From: JAHJQZ01 sp963675235
Lineage (GTDB): Bacteria > Pseudomonadota > Alphaproteobacteria > Rhizobiales > Devosiaceae
Length of the DNA: 64,000 nt
Direction of reading: 5' to 3'
Assembly: GCA_963675235.2 (NCBI GenBank)
Contig: CAXXFU010000017.1
Coordinates: 620,001 to 684,000 of the forward strand
Below the pieces are notes generated by a model. That model saw only the letters and a list, made by a program, of their open reading frames with translations. It was not told where the DNA came from and ran no database searches. The position numbers and the translations under genes are program-made. This document shows, in pieces, positions 17,049 through 25,807 of this stretch. Position 1 is the stretch's first letter. Every line of letters begins with the position of its first letter.

Positions 17049-18407
17049 ATGATCAGTGTGTTCGATCTTTTCAAGATCGGCATCGGTCCGTCGAGTTCGC
17101 ACACGACCGGTCCGATGCGTGCGGCGCGTCACTTCATGCAGAGCGTCGCGACCATCGCACCGAAAGCGCACCGAATTGACGTGGTACTGCATGGCTCGCT
17201 GGCATGGACCGGCACTGGTCACCATACGCATGAAGCCCTGTGTCTGGGATTGCTGGGACACAGTCCGGAACGGGTCGATCCCGAATTGGTGCCGAGAATG
17301 CTCGACCGCCTGAGACGCGACAAGGCGATAGCCTTGAGCGATGGCGCTTCGCTCGGCTTCGATCCATCCAGCGCGATCCTGTGCGATCTCGATGAGGTCC
17401 TGCCCGAACACTCCAACGGCATGCGGTTTCGTCTTCTCGATACCGACGATTCCGTGATCCTCGAGCGTGTCTATTACTCGCCGGGAGGCGGCTTCATCGT
17501 CATCGAAGGCGAAGCCGAGGCCGATGACATCGCAGATGTGCCCTACCCGTTCTCGCATACGGGGGACATGCTCAAGCTGGCCCGGGACACCGGGCTGAGC
17601 ATCGCCGAGCTGCAACGCGCCAACGAACGCGCACAACGCACCGATGCGGCGATCGACAGCAGCCTCGACGCCATCCGGGACACGATGTTTGCCTGCATGG
17701 ATCGCGGCCTGTCCCGATCCGGCACCCTGCCGGGCGGGCTCGGCGTCGAACGGCGCGCCATGACGCTCAAACAGAAACTCCTTGCAGCCGAAGGATCCAA
17801 CAAGGCCTATCCTCACGACCATCTGGACTGGGTCAGCGCCTTCGCCGTCGCCGTCAACGAAGAGAATGCGTCCGGCGGGCGGGTCGTGACGGCGCCGACC
17901 AATGGCGCGGCGGGCGTTGTTCCAGCCGTTCTGCGCTACTATCAGAAATTTTTCTCCGATTATTCGGATGACGGTGCGCGGGACTTCTTGCTGACCGCAG
18001 CCGCCATCGGCGTAATCATCAAGTCCAATGCCTCGATCTCAGGGGCCGAGGTCGGGTGTCAGGGCGAAATCGGATCGGCAGCGGCCATGGCCGCCGCCGG
18101 GCTCGCCTGTGTGTCCGGCGGCACGCCGGAGCAGATCGAGAACGCGGCCGAAATCGCGCTCGAACATCATCTCGGCCTCACCTGCGACCCTGTCGGCGGA
18201 CTCGTGCAGATCCCTTGCATCGAACGCAACGCCATCGGTGCGCACAAGGCCATCGCTGCAGCCTCGCTGGCACTCCATGGCGACGGCAAGCACCGCGTTT
18301 CGCTCGATCAGGCGATCGAATCCATGCGTCAGACCGGCCTCGACATGCGCTCCGACTACAAGGAAACCGCCAGAGGCGGCCTTGCCGTCAACTTTTCGGA
18401 ATGCTGA
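17049..18407 (+). CDS. sdaA: L-serine ammonia-lyase, iron-sulfur type
   Basis: The 452-residue single-chain enzyme has fused beta and alpha domains, starting MISVFDLFKIGIGPSSSHT, which is diagnostic. Cluster cysteines lie in EVGCQGE, CDPVGG and QIPCIERN. It deaminates L-serine to pyruvate and ammonia with an oxygen-sensitive [4Fe-4S] cluster. It is the last gene of the peptide/D-Glu operon, 36 nt after the DUF1611 gene. Its presence suggests serine is another product of the imported substrate, or that the PLP enzyme yields or consumes serine. Confidence 0.93.
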   Translation: MISVFDLFKIGIGPSSSHTTGPMRAARHFMQSVATIAPKAHRIDVVLHGSLAWTGTGHHTHEALCLGLLGHSPERVDPELVPRMLDRLRRDKAIALSDGASLGFDPSSAILCDLDEVLPEHSNGMRFRLLDTDDSVILERVYYSPGGGFIVIEGEAEADDIADVPYPFSHTGDMLKLARDTGLSIAELQRANERAQRTDAAIDSSLDAIRDTMFACMDRGLSRSGTLPGGLGVERRAMTLKQKLLAAEGSNKAYPHDHLDWVSAFAVAVNEENASGGRVVTAPTNGAAGVVPAVLRYYQKFFSDYSDDGARDFLLTAAAIGVIIKSNASISGAEVGCQGEIGSAAAMAAAGLACVSGGTPEQIENAAEIALEHHLGLTCDPVGGLVQIPCIERNAIGAHKAIAAASLALHGDGKHRVSLDQAIESMRQTGLDMRSDYKETARGGLAVNFSEC

Positions 18408-19040
18408 ACGGGCGGCCCGAGATACCAGCTTGATCGGCACGGCGTTCCGGGCCATGGCCGCATTCTCCAGCAGATTCAGGCGCCGCTGCAGATTGCGGCC
18501 GTCGAACAAACGGGTGCCGTTCCGCCAAGTGGCGCGCGGACTTGCGCATTTGCGCATCAGCCAAAACCAAGGGATTGCGCAAATCCCTGCGCAGATATCT
18601 CACCGATCATTGGGAAGCGCACGGCATGTGACCTGCTCCCCTGGAGTGTCCTCGATTTGAGGCTGGAATGTTTTCAGGGACCGAAGGTCCGCGGTAGCGA
18701 ACGGTGGACGCCACTTTTCCGGTTCGAAAACCTGACAACTCAATGACTTGGAGCGTTCGCTTTGATGCTTTCAAAACGTGAAGCGCTCTAGTGTGTCGGC
18801 CTGATCAGCAGACAGACGACTGAAGGCCTTGAAGACGAGAACGCGAAACAGAGGACGCTTCGGCAGGACACGGTGCAGATCGCGGCCGGTCTCGACCTCG
18901 ATTTCGCCGGGCCGACCGATGTCAGCCTCACCTGTCGCGGCGCACTGGACCAGAACTCGCTGAACGATAGTGTCGGCGCACGCCTGTCCGGCACGTTCCA
19001 GAACCGGACAAGGCCGGATCCGCCAAGCGCCGGCGCGCGC
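18408..19040. other. Long gene-free interval with repeat and decayed reading frames
   Basis: This 633-nt gap separates the D-Glu operon from the convergent end of the glycerol block. It holds a weak hairpin GGGATT/AATCCC (18571-18587), a palindromic repeat (18703-18790), and a minus-strand frame with no ATG that continues in the same frame past the stop of the 19041 gene to a TGA near 18774. I cannot assign a function to any of these frames. Confidence 0.5.
18703..18790. repeat. Interspersed palindromic repeat of alphaproteobacterial type
   Basis: The interval contains CCACTTTTCCGGTTCG and an imperfect inverted pair GAGCGTTCGC/GTGAAGCGCTC. A related element with GAACCGGAAAAGCGG and CCACTTTTCC occurs at 46294-46338. 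Such sequences are common between genes in Hyphomicrobiales; this is recognition from memory plus the internal match. Confidence 0.5.
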
Positions 19041-22000
19041 TCAGGCCTTGCGGTCGTGGCGCTCAAGGCTTTCCTGTTCCTGTGCCTTGAACTGATCGAA
19101 GCGCGGCAGGAACTTGTCCCAGTCGATGATATGGGCGTCGAGTTCGGGCCCGTCGATGCAGGCGTGCTTGCGCACCAGCTTGCCATCCACGGTGACCGGA
19201 ACCATGCAGGCGCCGCACATGCCGGTGCCGTCGACCATGATCGAATTGAGGCTGACGATTGTCGGCACGCCGTGTGCCCTGGTCAGTTCGCTCACCGCCC
19301 GCATCATCAGCGGCGGGCCGATGGCGATGACTTCGGCGATGGTGCGGCCAGCAAAGGATTTCCCGTCCTCAAGCATGGATTGCAGCGGCGTGGTGACGAA
19401 ACCCTTGGTGCCGAAACTGCCGTCATTGGTGGTGGTGATCACCTCGAGCCGGGCGCCGTATTGTCTTTTGAGCAGGTCGATGCGCTCGCCTTCGCCCATC
19501 CAGAACATCAGGTCCTTGTTGCGATAGCCGGCGATCAGGGTGACGTGGTTCCCCATCTTGAGATGCGCGCGCATGATCGGATAGACCGGCGGCAGCCCGA
19601 GGCCGCCGGCGCAGAACACCACCGTCTCATCGTCTGCGACGCTGTTGAGCTTCGAGGGCCGGCCGAGCGGGCCGGCGACACCGGAAAAGGCCTCACCGAC
19701 CTCCATCGCGTTCATCTCGATGGAACTGGTGCCAACGCCCTGGATGACGAGGTCGATGGTGCCGGCCTCCTCGTCCCAGTCGGCAAGGGTCAAGGGGATA
19801 AGCTCGCCCCTGGGCGTCGGCAGAACGCGGACGAACTGACCCGGTTTGGCCGAGCGGGCGACGACCGGGGCATTGACAGTGAATTCGACGATGTCCGGAG
19901 ACAGCACCCTCTTTTCGACGAGCGTCGCGGCAGCCGATGCCGTGTCGGTGTAGCCGGCGGCCTTTTTCACCAGATCCCTGATGTCCTCGGGGGAGAGAGA
20001 CATCTCGCCGGCGATCCGTTCCGCCGCCGCCTTGCCGTCGCCCGCCGCATTGATGGCGGTCGAGCCGCCGCGCGTGGCGTCGCCGCCCGAATAGACGTCC
20101 TCGAGGCTGGTTTCGCCGCTGTCCTCGACGAGGATCGTGCCCCATCTCGAGGTCTTTATGCGCGGCTCGGAGTCCTTGATGATCGGGTTGGAATCATTGC
20201 CGAGCGCCATGATGACGAGATCGGCCTTGATCGTTTCGGTCTCGCCGGTGGGTGCTGGCTTGCGCCGGCCCGAGGCGTCGGGGGCGCCCAGTTCCATGAC
20301 GTCGAGAATGGCGTGGCAGACATGATGGTCGCTGCCGCTGGTGAATTCGCGCGGCGCCCTCAATGGCATCAGGGTGATGCCTTCCTCGAGCGCATGCGCC
20401 AACTCCTCGACGCGGGCGGGCATTTCCTTTCTGGTGCGGCGGTAAACGATGGTGACCTTGCCGCCGAGGCGTTTGGAGGTGCGGGCCGCGTCCATGGCGG
20501 TGTTGCCGCCGCCGATGACGATTACGTTCTGGCCGCGAACCGCCGGCAGCGGTGTCTCGTGATCCTCGTCACGCGCCTGCATGAGGTTGACGCGGGTGAG
20601 GAACTCGTTGGCGCTCATCACCCCGTTCAGGTGCTCGCCCGGCACGTTCATGAAGCGCGGCAGGCCGGCGCCGGTGCCGACAAAGATCTTGGCGAAGCCG
20701 GCGTCGCGCAGATCCTGCAGGGTGGCGGTCTTGCCGACAACGAAATTCCTGACGAACCGGCCACCGAGCCGGTCGATCTTGCCGACAACATCGTCGATCA
20801 GTGCGTTGGGCAGGCGGAATTCGGGAATGCCGTAGCGCAGCACGCCGCCAAGTTCGTGGAAGGCCTCGAACACCGTGACCGGATAGCCTTCGACCGACAG
20901 CAGATAGGCGTTGATCAGGCCGGCCGGACCGGAGCCGACTACTGCGACCGGCGGCTTTTCGGCCCGTTCCCACGGACTCACATAGCCAGCCCATTCGCTC
21001 TCGTCGACGCCCTGTTCCTGTTCGATCAGACGTCGGCGCTCGGGCAGATACCATTCGAGCTGGCCGATTTCCATCGGCAAGCCGGCCAGTTTGCACACGC
21101 CCTGGCACTGATGTTCCTGCGGGCAGACGCGGCCGGTGACATTGGGCAGCGGGTTGCACGCCTCGATGAGTTCAAGCGCCTTTTTGAGCTTGCCCTTGCC
21201 GAGAAGGTCGACCATTTCCGGGATGTGGATCACCACCGGGCAGCCGCCGGTCTTCTTGCCATTGACCAGGCAGCCGGCCTCGCAGGGCCGGTCCTCGCAC
21301 TGCTTGTCGCGCAACACTTCGAGCCAGACGAAAAGATCGACTTCGCGCATCGAGTAGCCGAGGGCGCGATAGCCGAGATAGCCCGTCGTCACCAGCTCGA
21401 AATCGTCCTTGCGCTCTTCGGCGGGACGGACATAGGGCACGATGTGGTTGGCAGTCGGCCAACCCTTGGAGAGGCCCTTGAACATCGGGTAGCGGTCCGA
21501 CAGGTGCCTGTCGATCGCCTCGATGAACTTGACCTTGTACTTGAGTGGCGCGTCCCAGATGAACTTCTGGGCGATTTCCGACAGGGCGTCGCCGCGCAGC
21601 AGCAGGTCCCAAAGACCGATGGTGAAATCGCGGCTGAGCGCCAGCTTGGCGCTGATGTCGAATTCGATGTGCCACATCGCCTTGAGCGATCGGGCATCGC
21701 CGGCGCCAGACGGCGTCGTTGGTGGCGTTTCGACGGCGATATCGGAATCGAACCGGCTGGTGTCGACCTCGGCGACGAGCTGTTTGAGCAGGCGCTCGGT
21801 CTGCTTGCCGCCTGTCTCGCACAGCGTCGGCCGCTTCTCCTCACCGAGAACCAGGGCATTGGCATAGCCGGCGCAGTCGTAGCCGCACTTGCGGCAATCA
21901 TCCTGCGCCATCGCCGCCATCAGCCGCATTGCCAGCGGCTTGCCTTCAGCCAGGGCCATGCGCTCGTCGATCGGCATCAAGGCATCGTGCCAGGGCGCTT

Positions 22001-22484
22001 CATCATTGTCGGCGAGCTCGATGTCCATCACCAGCTCGTCCGCCGCACTTGTCAGCGCCTCTTCCTCGTTCCTTTCGGGCTCGACCCAGGCGGGCGTGCC
22101 GAAAGCCGGGCAGTCCCGGGCCGCGATGAAATTGACGCCGAGGCCGAGAACATCTTCCGCAACCACGTCGTCGGCATCGACCGGTGCCGTGACGGTCAGC
22201 GTCCTCAACAGCTTGAGAGTGTCGAAGATCGATTCCTTGGGAACGGGACGATCGGAAACCACCGGCAACAGGGCGAGGGCGCCGCCGCTGACACGGACAG
22301 TCGTTGTCACCGTACGTTTGGGCGCGATCACCTCTTCGGCGACATAGGCCTCGCCGATGTCGCAGGTGTAGCCTTCCATGCCGGTGACAACACCGTTCTC
22401 GAGGAAGACCTTGCCGCTGCAGCCGGTCGGGCAGCCGATGCACAGAACCGGGCGCACTTCCCGTGCTGGCGCGTGCGTGTTCAT
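19041..22484 (-). CDS. DUF1667-FeS-NfnB/GltD-NfnA fusion flavo-iron-sulfur oxidoreductase
   Basis: An 1147-residue fusion. Residues 11-120 are DUF1667-like with Cys15, Cys18, Cys22 and Cys41. A 4Fe-4S motif follows (Cys197, Cys200, Cys204, Cys222). Residues 395-490 resemble the Fer4_20 cluster domain of glutamate synthase small subunit (CEDRPCEAGC, CPQEHQCQGVC). Residues 511-830 form a GltD/NfnB-type FAD-NADPH domain (GSGPAG, GGGNTAMD). Residues 855-1120 form a PyrK/NfnA/SudB-type ferredoxin reductase domain with 2Fe-2S cysteines 1090, 1093 and 1109. The start overlaps the upstream FAD oxidoreductase (ATGA). With the GlpA-like enzyme it should pass glycerol-3-phosphate electrons to NAD(P) or another carrier; bifurcation is possible but unproven. 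Confidence 0.85.
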   Translation of the reverse strand: MNTHAPAREVRPVLCIGCPTGCSGKVFLENGVVTGMEGYTCDIGEAYVAEEVIAPKRTVTTTVRVSGGALALLPVVSDRPVPKESIFDTLKLLRTLTVTAPVDADDVVAEDVLGLGVNFIAARDCPAFGTPAWVEPERNEEEALTSAADELVMDIELADNDEAPWHDALMPIDERMALAEGKPLAMRLMAAMAQDDCRKCGYDCAGYANALVLGEEKRPTLCETGGKQTERLLKQLVAEVDTSRFDSDIAVETPPTTPSGAGDARSLKAMWHIEFDISAKLALSRDFTIGLWDLLLRGDALSEIAQKFIWDAPLKYKVKFIEAIDRHLSDRYPMFKGLSKGWPTANHIVPYVRPAEERKDDFELVTTGYLGYRALGYSMREVDLFVWLEVLRDKQCEDRPCEAGCLVNGKKTGGCPVVIHIPEMVDLLGKGKLKKALELIEACNPLPNVTGRVCPQEHQCQGVCKLAGLPMEIGQLEWYLPERRRLIEQEQGVDESEWAGYVSPWERAEKPPVAVVGSGPAGLINAYLLSVEGYPVTVFEAFHELGGVLRYGIPEFRLPNALIDDVVGKIDRLGGRFVRNFVVGKTATLQDLRDAGFAKIFVGTGAGLPRFMNVPGEHLNGVMSANEFLTRVNLMQARDEDHETPLPAVRGQNVIVIGGGNTAMDAARTSKRLGGKVTIVYRRTRKEMPARVEELAHALEEGITLMPLRAPREFTSGSDHHVCHAILDVMELGAPDASGRRKPAPTGETETIKADLVIMALGNDSNPIIKDSEPRIKTSRWGTILVEDSGETSLEDVYSGGDATRGGSTAINAAGDGKAAAERIAGEMSLSPEDIRDLVKKAAGYTDTASAAATLVEKRVLSPDIVEFTVNAPVVARSAKPGQFVRVLPTPRGELIPLTLADWDEEAGTIDLVIQGVGTSSIEMNAMEVGEAFSGVAGPLGRPSKLNSVADDETVVFCAGGLGLPPVYPIMRAHLKMGNHVTLIAGYRNKDLMFWMGEGERIDLLKRQYGARLEVITTTNDGSFGTKGFVTTPLQSMLEDGKSFAGRTIAEVIAIGPPLMMRAVSELTRAHGVPTIVSLNSIMVDGTGMCGACMVPVTVDGKLVRKHACIDGPELDAHIIDWDKFLPRFDQFKAQEQESLERHDRKA

Positions 22485-23788
22485 GGCGCCACCTCTGCGA
22501 CGGGCTGGTCTTCATTCACGCAATCATCGGGCAGCGGCACGACCGAAAATCTGATCTCCCGGGCGGCGTCGATCTTCTTCCAGGGGATGTCGGCAACGAT
22601 CATCTCGCTGGGTTTGACGACGGGGTGGTTGCTCTCCCAGACGATTTCGCCGTCGATGTGAAGGCGCAGCACCGACTCGCCCATCGGCTCTGTCGCCCGC
22701 ATGTAGAAGCGCACCGTCGGCCTGCCGGCGGGCGGCGACAGTTTCTGGGGCACGACATAGCGGATGCCTTCGCCGCCGGTGACGGTGCGGAAGTCCTTGA
22801 CCTTGGGCAGCTTCCCGAGGGCATTCAGTGCCGCCGAACGCCCGGCGATCTCGGATTCCTGCGACACCCAGTCGACGAGATCATGCACCTGCAGAACATT
22901 GCCGGCGGCGAAATAGCCGGCCATGTTGGTGCGCCGGAACTGATCGACGATGGCGCCGCCGGTAACCGGATCGATTTCGAGGTCGTGGGCGCGCCCGAGT
23001 TCGTTTTCGGGGATCAGACCCACAGACAGCAGCACGCAGTCGCAGTCGACGTCGAACTCGGTTCCGGCGATCGGGGTCATCCTGTCGTCGACCTTTGCGA
23101 CCGTGACGCCGGTGACGTGGTCCTCGCCATGCACGGCGACGACGCTGTGACTGAGATAGAGCGGGATGTCGAAATCCTCGAGGCACTGCACGATGTTGCG
23201 GTTGAGCCCGTTCGAATAGGGCATGATCTCGAACACGGCTTTCACGTCGGCGCCTTCAAGCGTCATGCGCCGCGCCATGATCAGGCCGATGTCGCCGGAA
23301 CCGACGACAACGACGTTGCGGCCGGGAAGATAGCCTTCCATGTTGACCATGCGTTGTGCGGCGCCGGCGGTGAACACGCCCGCCGGCCGGCTGCCCGGGA
23401 TGCGGATGGCGCCACGCGTCCGTTCGCGGCAACCCATGGCGTAGACCACCGAGGCGGCGGTGACGGTGCGCAAACCCTTGTCGGGACTGACGCTCGTGAC
23501 GATGCCGCCGGGGTCGGCGGAAAGGACGGTGGAATCGAGCCAGACATCGATGCCGGCCTGTTTGACCATCTCGATATAGCGATGGGCATAGCCCGGTCCG
23601 GTCAATTCCTTGTCGAAGCGCCTGAGCCCGAAGCCGTTGTGGATGCATTGTTGCAGGATGCCGCCGAGCTCGCGATCACGCTCGATGATCAGCACATCCC
23701 TGGCGCCCGCCTCCCTGGCGGCAAGGGCAGCAGCCATTCCGGCGGGGCCGCCGCCGATCGCCACGACGTCGTAGTGGAACTCAGACAT
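22481..23788 (-). CDS. FAD-dependent oxidoreductase partner of GlpA-like dehydrogenase
   Basis: The 435-residue protein is a two-dinucleotide-binding flavoprotein with FAD motif GGGPAG near residue 13, a second Rossmann site VVVVGSGDIG and CDCVLLSVGLIPENELG. The segment LGGILQQCIHNGFG is typical of the NAD/FAD oxidoreductase that accompanies GlpA-like enzymes and DUF1667 proteins in anaerobes such as clostridia and Thermotoga. It overlaps the GlpA-like gene by 8 nt and the fusion gene by 4 nt, so the three are tightly coupled. Confidence 0.85.
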   Translation of the reverse strand: MSEFHYDVVAIGGGPAGMAAALAAREAGARDVLIIERDRELGGILQQCIHNGFGLRRFDKELTGPGYAHRYIEMVKQAGIDVWLDSTVLSADPGGIVTSVSPDKGLRTVTAASVVYAMGCRERTRGAIRIPGSRPAGVFTAGAAQRMVNMEGYLPGRNVVVVGSGDIGLIMARRMTLEGADVKAVFEIMPYSNGLNRNIVQCLEDFDIPLYLSHSVVAVHGEDHVTGVTVAKVDDRMTPIAGTEFDVDCDCVLLSVGLIPENELGRAHDLEIDPVTGGAIVDQFRRTNMAGYFAAGNVLQVHDLVDWVSQESEIAGRSAALNALGKLPKVKDFRTVTGGEGIRYVVPQKLSPPAGRPTVRFYMRATEPMGESVLRLHIDGEIVWESNHPVVKPSEMIVADIPWKKIDAAREIRFSVVPLPDDCVNEDQPVAEVAP

Positions 23789-25286
23789 GGTCGTGCTCCG
23801 CGTTCACCGGCTCGGCAGGCGGAAGATCACGCTCGACGAAGAGCCAGGAGTCCATGCCGTCCTTGCGCACATCCGTCACCGGCACGCCCAGTTCGCGCGC
23901 CAGGATCGCGGTGACGCGCGGCCCGCAGAACCCGCCCTGGCAGCGGCCCATGCCGGCGCGTACGCGCCGCTTGACGCCATCGACGGTACGGGCCCCTGCG
24001 GGCGCGTGGATCGCTTCGACGATCTCGGCTTCGGTGATCGTTTCGCAGCGACAGACGATGCGGCCATAAAGCGGGTCAGTGGCAATCAGTTTGGCCCGCT
24101 CCGTGGCGCCGAGCGCGGTGAATTTTGGCCGGACCGGATTGACCGGCATGTAGGTCGCGTCGGGCTCGAGCTTCAGTCCCGCTTCAGCGAGCGCATCGAC
24201 GACCACCTCGGCGACGGCGGGCGCGGCTGTCAGGCCCGGCGACTGGATGCCGGCTGCATGCACGAGCCCGCCGACGACGGGGGAGGAGCCGATGACGAAG
24301 TCCTTGCCGGCGACGGCCCTGACGCCGGCAAACTCGGTGATGGCATTGCCGAGCGGCAGGTCCGGCACCATGCGCTGGGCGCCCGAAATGATCTCGGCGA
24401 AACCGGTGCGCGTTGTCTCGTGATCGTCGAGATCGCCGATTTCACTGGCATTGGGACCGATGAAGACATTGCCGTGGACGGTGGGCGATACCAGGATGCC
24501 CTTGGACAGCTTGGTCGGGGTTGGAAAGACCACCGTGTTGACAAGATCGGCGACAGAGTGGTCGAACAGAACGTATTCGCCACGCCGCGGCGTGATGGTG
24601 ATGGTGTCGTCACCGGCCAGCGCCGCGATCTCGCCGGAATGAACCCCGGCGGCGTTGACGACAAATTGCGTTTCGATGCGGCCGCGCGTGGTGGTAACGG
24701 CAGTGGTCCTGTTGTTCGTCACCTCGATACCGGTAACGGCGCATTCGGTGACGATGCGGGCACCGTTGAGGATGGCATTCTCGGCGAAAGCGATGGTGGC
24801 GGAGAACGGGCAGACGATGGCGGCCGTCGGCGCCCACAGGGCGCCTGTCACCTCCGGCGACAGGTTGGGCTCGTGAGAAAGCACCTGGTCGCGGGTCCAC
24901 AGGGTCAGGCCGGAAACGCCGTTGTCGATGCCGCGGTGGCGAAGGGCTTCGAGACTGTCGCGCTGGGCTTCGTCGAGCGCCACGACCAGTGAGCCGGTGC
25001 GACGGCGCGGAATGCCGAGATCCTCGCTGATTTCCCGGTACAGCTGGGCACCGCGTACGTTGAGGCGCGCTTTCCACGTACCCGGCTCGGCGTCGAACCC
25101 GGCGTGCAGGATGCCGCTGTTGGCTTTCGACGTGCCCATGGCGACATCGGGAGCGCGTTCGAGCACGACGACGCTGAGGCAATAGCGGGACAGTTCGCGC
25201 GCGATGGCACAGCCGATGACGCCGCCGCCGATCACCACGACATCGGCCCGTTGCGGAAGTCGGCCCGATGCGACCGCCTCAAGCAT
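23781..25286 (-). CDS. GlpA-like FAD-dependent glycerol-3-phosphate dehydrogenase with 2Fe-2S domain
   Basis: A 501-residue DAO-fold FAD enzyme (VVIGGGVIGCAIARELSRY) with a C-terminal BFD-like [2Fe-2S] domain (VCRCETITEAEI, GMGRCQGGFCGPRV). This matches the GlpA-type protein that works with a separate FAD oxidoreductase and DUF1667 rather than the quinone-linked GlpBC pair. ATG 25286 has AGAGGGG 8 nt upstream; longer in-frame starts lack this. It oxidises glycerol 3-phosphate to DHAP by inference from family and from glpK/glpR upstream. Confidence 0.88.
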   Translation of the reverse strand: MLEAVASGRLPQRADVVVIGGGVIGCAIARELSRYCLSVVVLERAPDVAMGTSKANSGILHAGFDAEPGTWKARLNVRGAQLYREISEDLGIPRRRTGSLVVALDEAQRDSLEALRHRGIDNGVSGLTLWTRDQVLSHEPNLSPEVTGALWAPTAAIVCPFSATIAFAENAILNGARIVTECAVTGIEVTNNRTTAVTTTRGRIETQFVVNAAGVHSGEIAALAGDDTITITPRRGEYVLFDHSVADLVNTVVFPTPTKLSKGILVSPTVHGNVFIGPNASEIGDLDDHETTRTGFAEIISGAQRMVPDLPLGNAITEFAGVRAVAGKDFVIGSSPVVGGLVHAAGIQSPGLTAAPAVAEVVVDALAEAGLKLEPDATYMPVNPVRPKFTALGATERAKLIATDPLYGRIVCRCETITEAEIVEAIHAPAGARTVDGVKRRVRAGMGRCQGGFCGPRVTAILARELGVPVTDVRKDGMDSWLFVERDLPPAEPVNAEHDHV

Positions 25287-25807
25287 GTGCGTTCCCCTCT
25301 CATCTCCGGCAAGGGCATCCACCATGTGGCGGTTCACCTTGGCATGACGGCGCGCAACCTTTCGTATTGAGTTTCTATACGCTCGTTTGTTGCGCATAAC
25401 GAAAGTACGCGCTTGCCGCCAAAAACTCAACGGAGAGCACATTCGCCGCTACCGGCACGCCGTGCTCCATAACGTCGTGGTCGTCGCAAGCGCTACGCCA
25501 GCGGGTTAGCAGTTTCGCCGTGCGAACCAAGGCTGTTATTTATTATTATTCAGCTACTTGTGTATAGATCGTCCACATTGCAAATCAGCGGCCGCCGGCA
25601 TCGCGAGTAGCACGCCGCAGGGGTGCCAGAGTGTTGCCGACCCCGGGCATACCGACAGCGACGCGACTTTCGGTCGCATAATCGGCAAGATCGAACCGAA
25701 TGGAAACCGAAACCCGCCGCCCAAAAGGTTCCGATTTCGCCACGGACTCAACGGGGCGTCGCCGTTCGCCCGATGGCGCGCCGGCCCGCTTGCCGACGCG
25801 GGGCGAG
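25287..25807. other. Promoter-containing gap between glpR and the GlpA-like gene
   Basis: The 521-nt interval lacks a supportable gene. It includes an AT-rich patch near 25535-25557 (TTATTTATTATTATTC) and the inverted CTTTCGT/ACGAAAG pair at 25359-25405 close to the GlpA-like start. The reading frames that cross it are shadows or extend glpR antisense. Confidence 0.6.
25359..25405. promoter_or_regulatory. Candidate GlpR operator region upstream of the GlpA-like gene
   Basis: CTTTCGT (25359-25365) and ACGAAAG (25399-25405) are inverted, and TCGTT (25383-25387) faces AACGA (25398-25402). Related TTTCGY half-sites occur upstream of glpK at 28455-28514. DeoR-type regulators bind repeated short half-sites of this kind, so both are plausible GlpR targets. 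Confidence 0.4.

Noticed and set aside
4613..18407. Genomic island inserted at tRNA-Arg
   Set aside because: The accessory cluster begins after the tRNA, but I found no integrase and no repeat of the tRNA 3' end, so insertion at this site is unsupported.
18600..18703. Possible insertion-sequence end (TGACCTGCTCCCCTGG)
   Set aside because: It looks like an IS3-type terminal repeat from memory, but no transposase frame or opposite end is present.
18873..22661. A 1262-codon plus-strand open frame
   Set aside because: It is antisense to the fusion gene at 19041-22484, whose cofactor motifs are intact. Long antisense frames are expected in high-GC genes.
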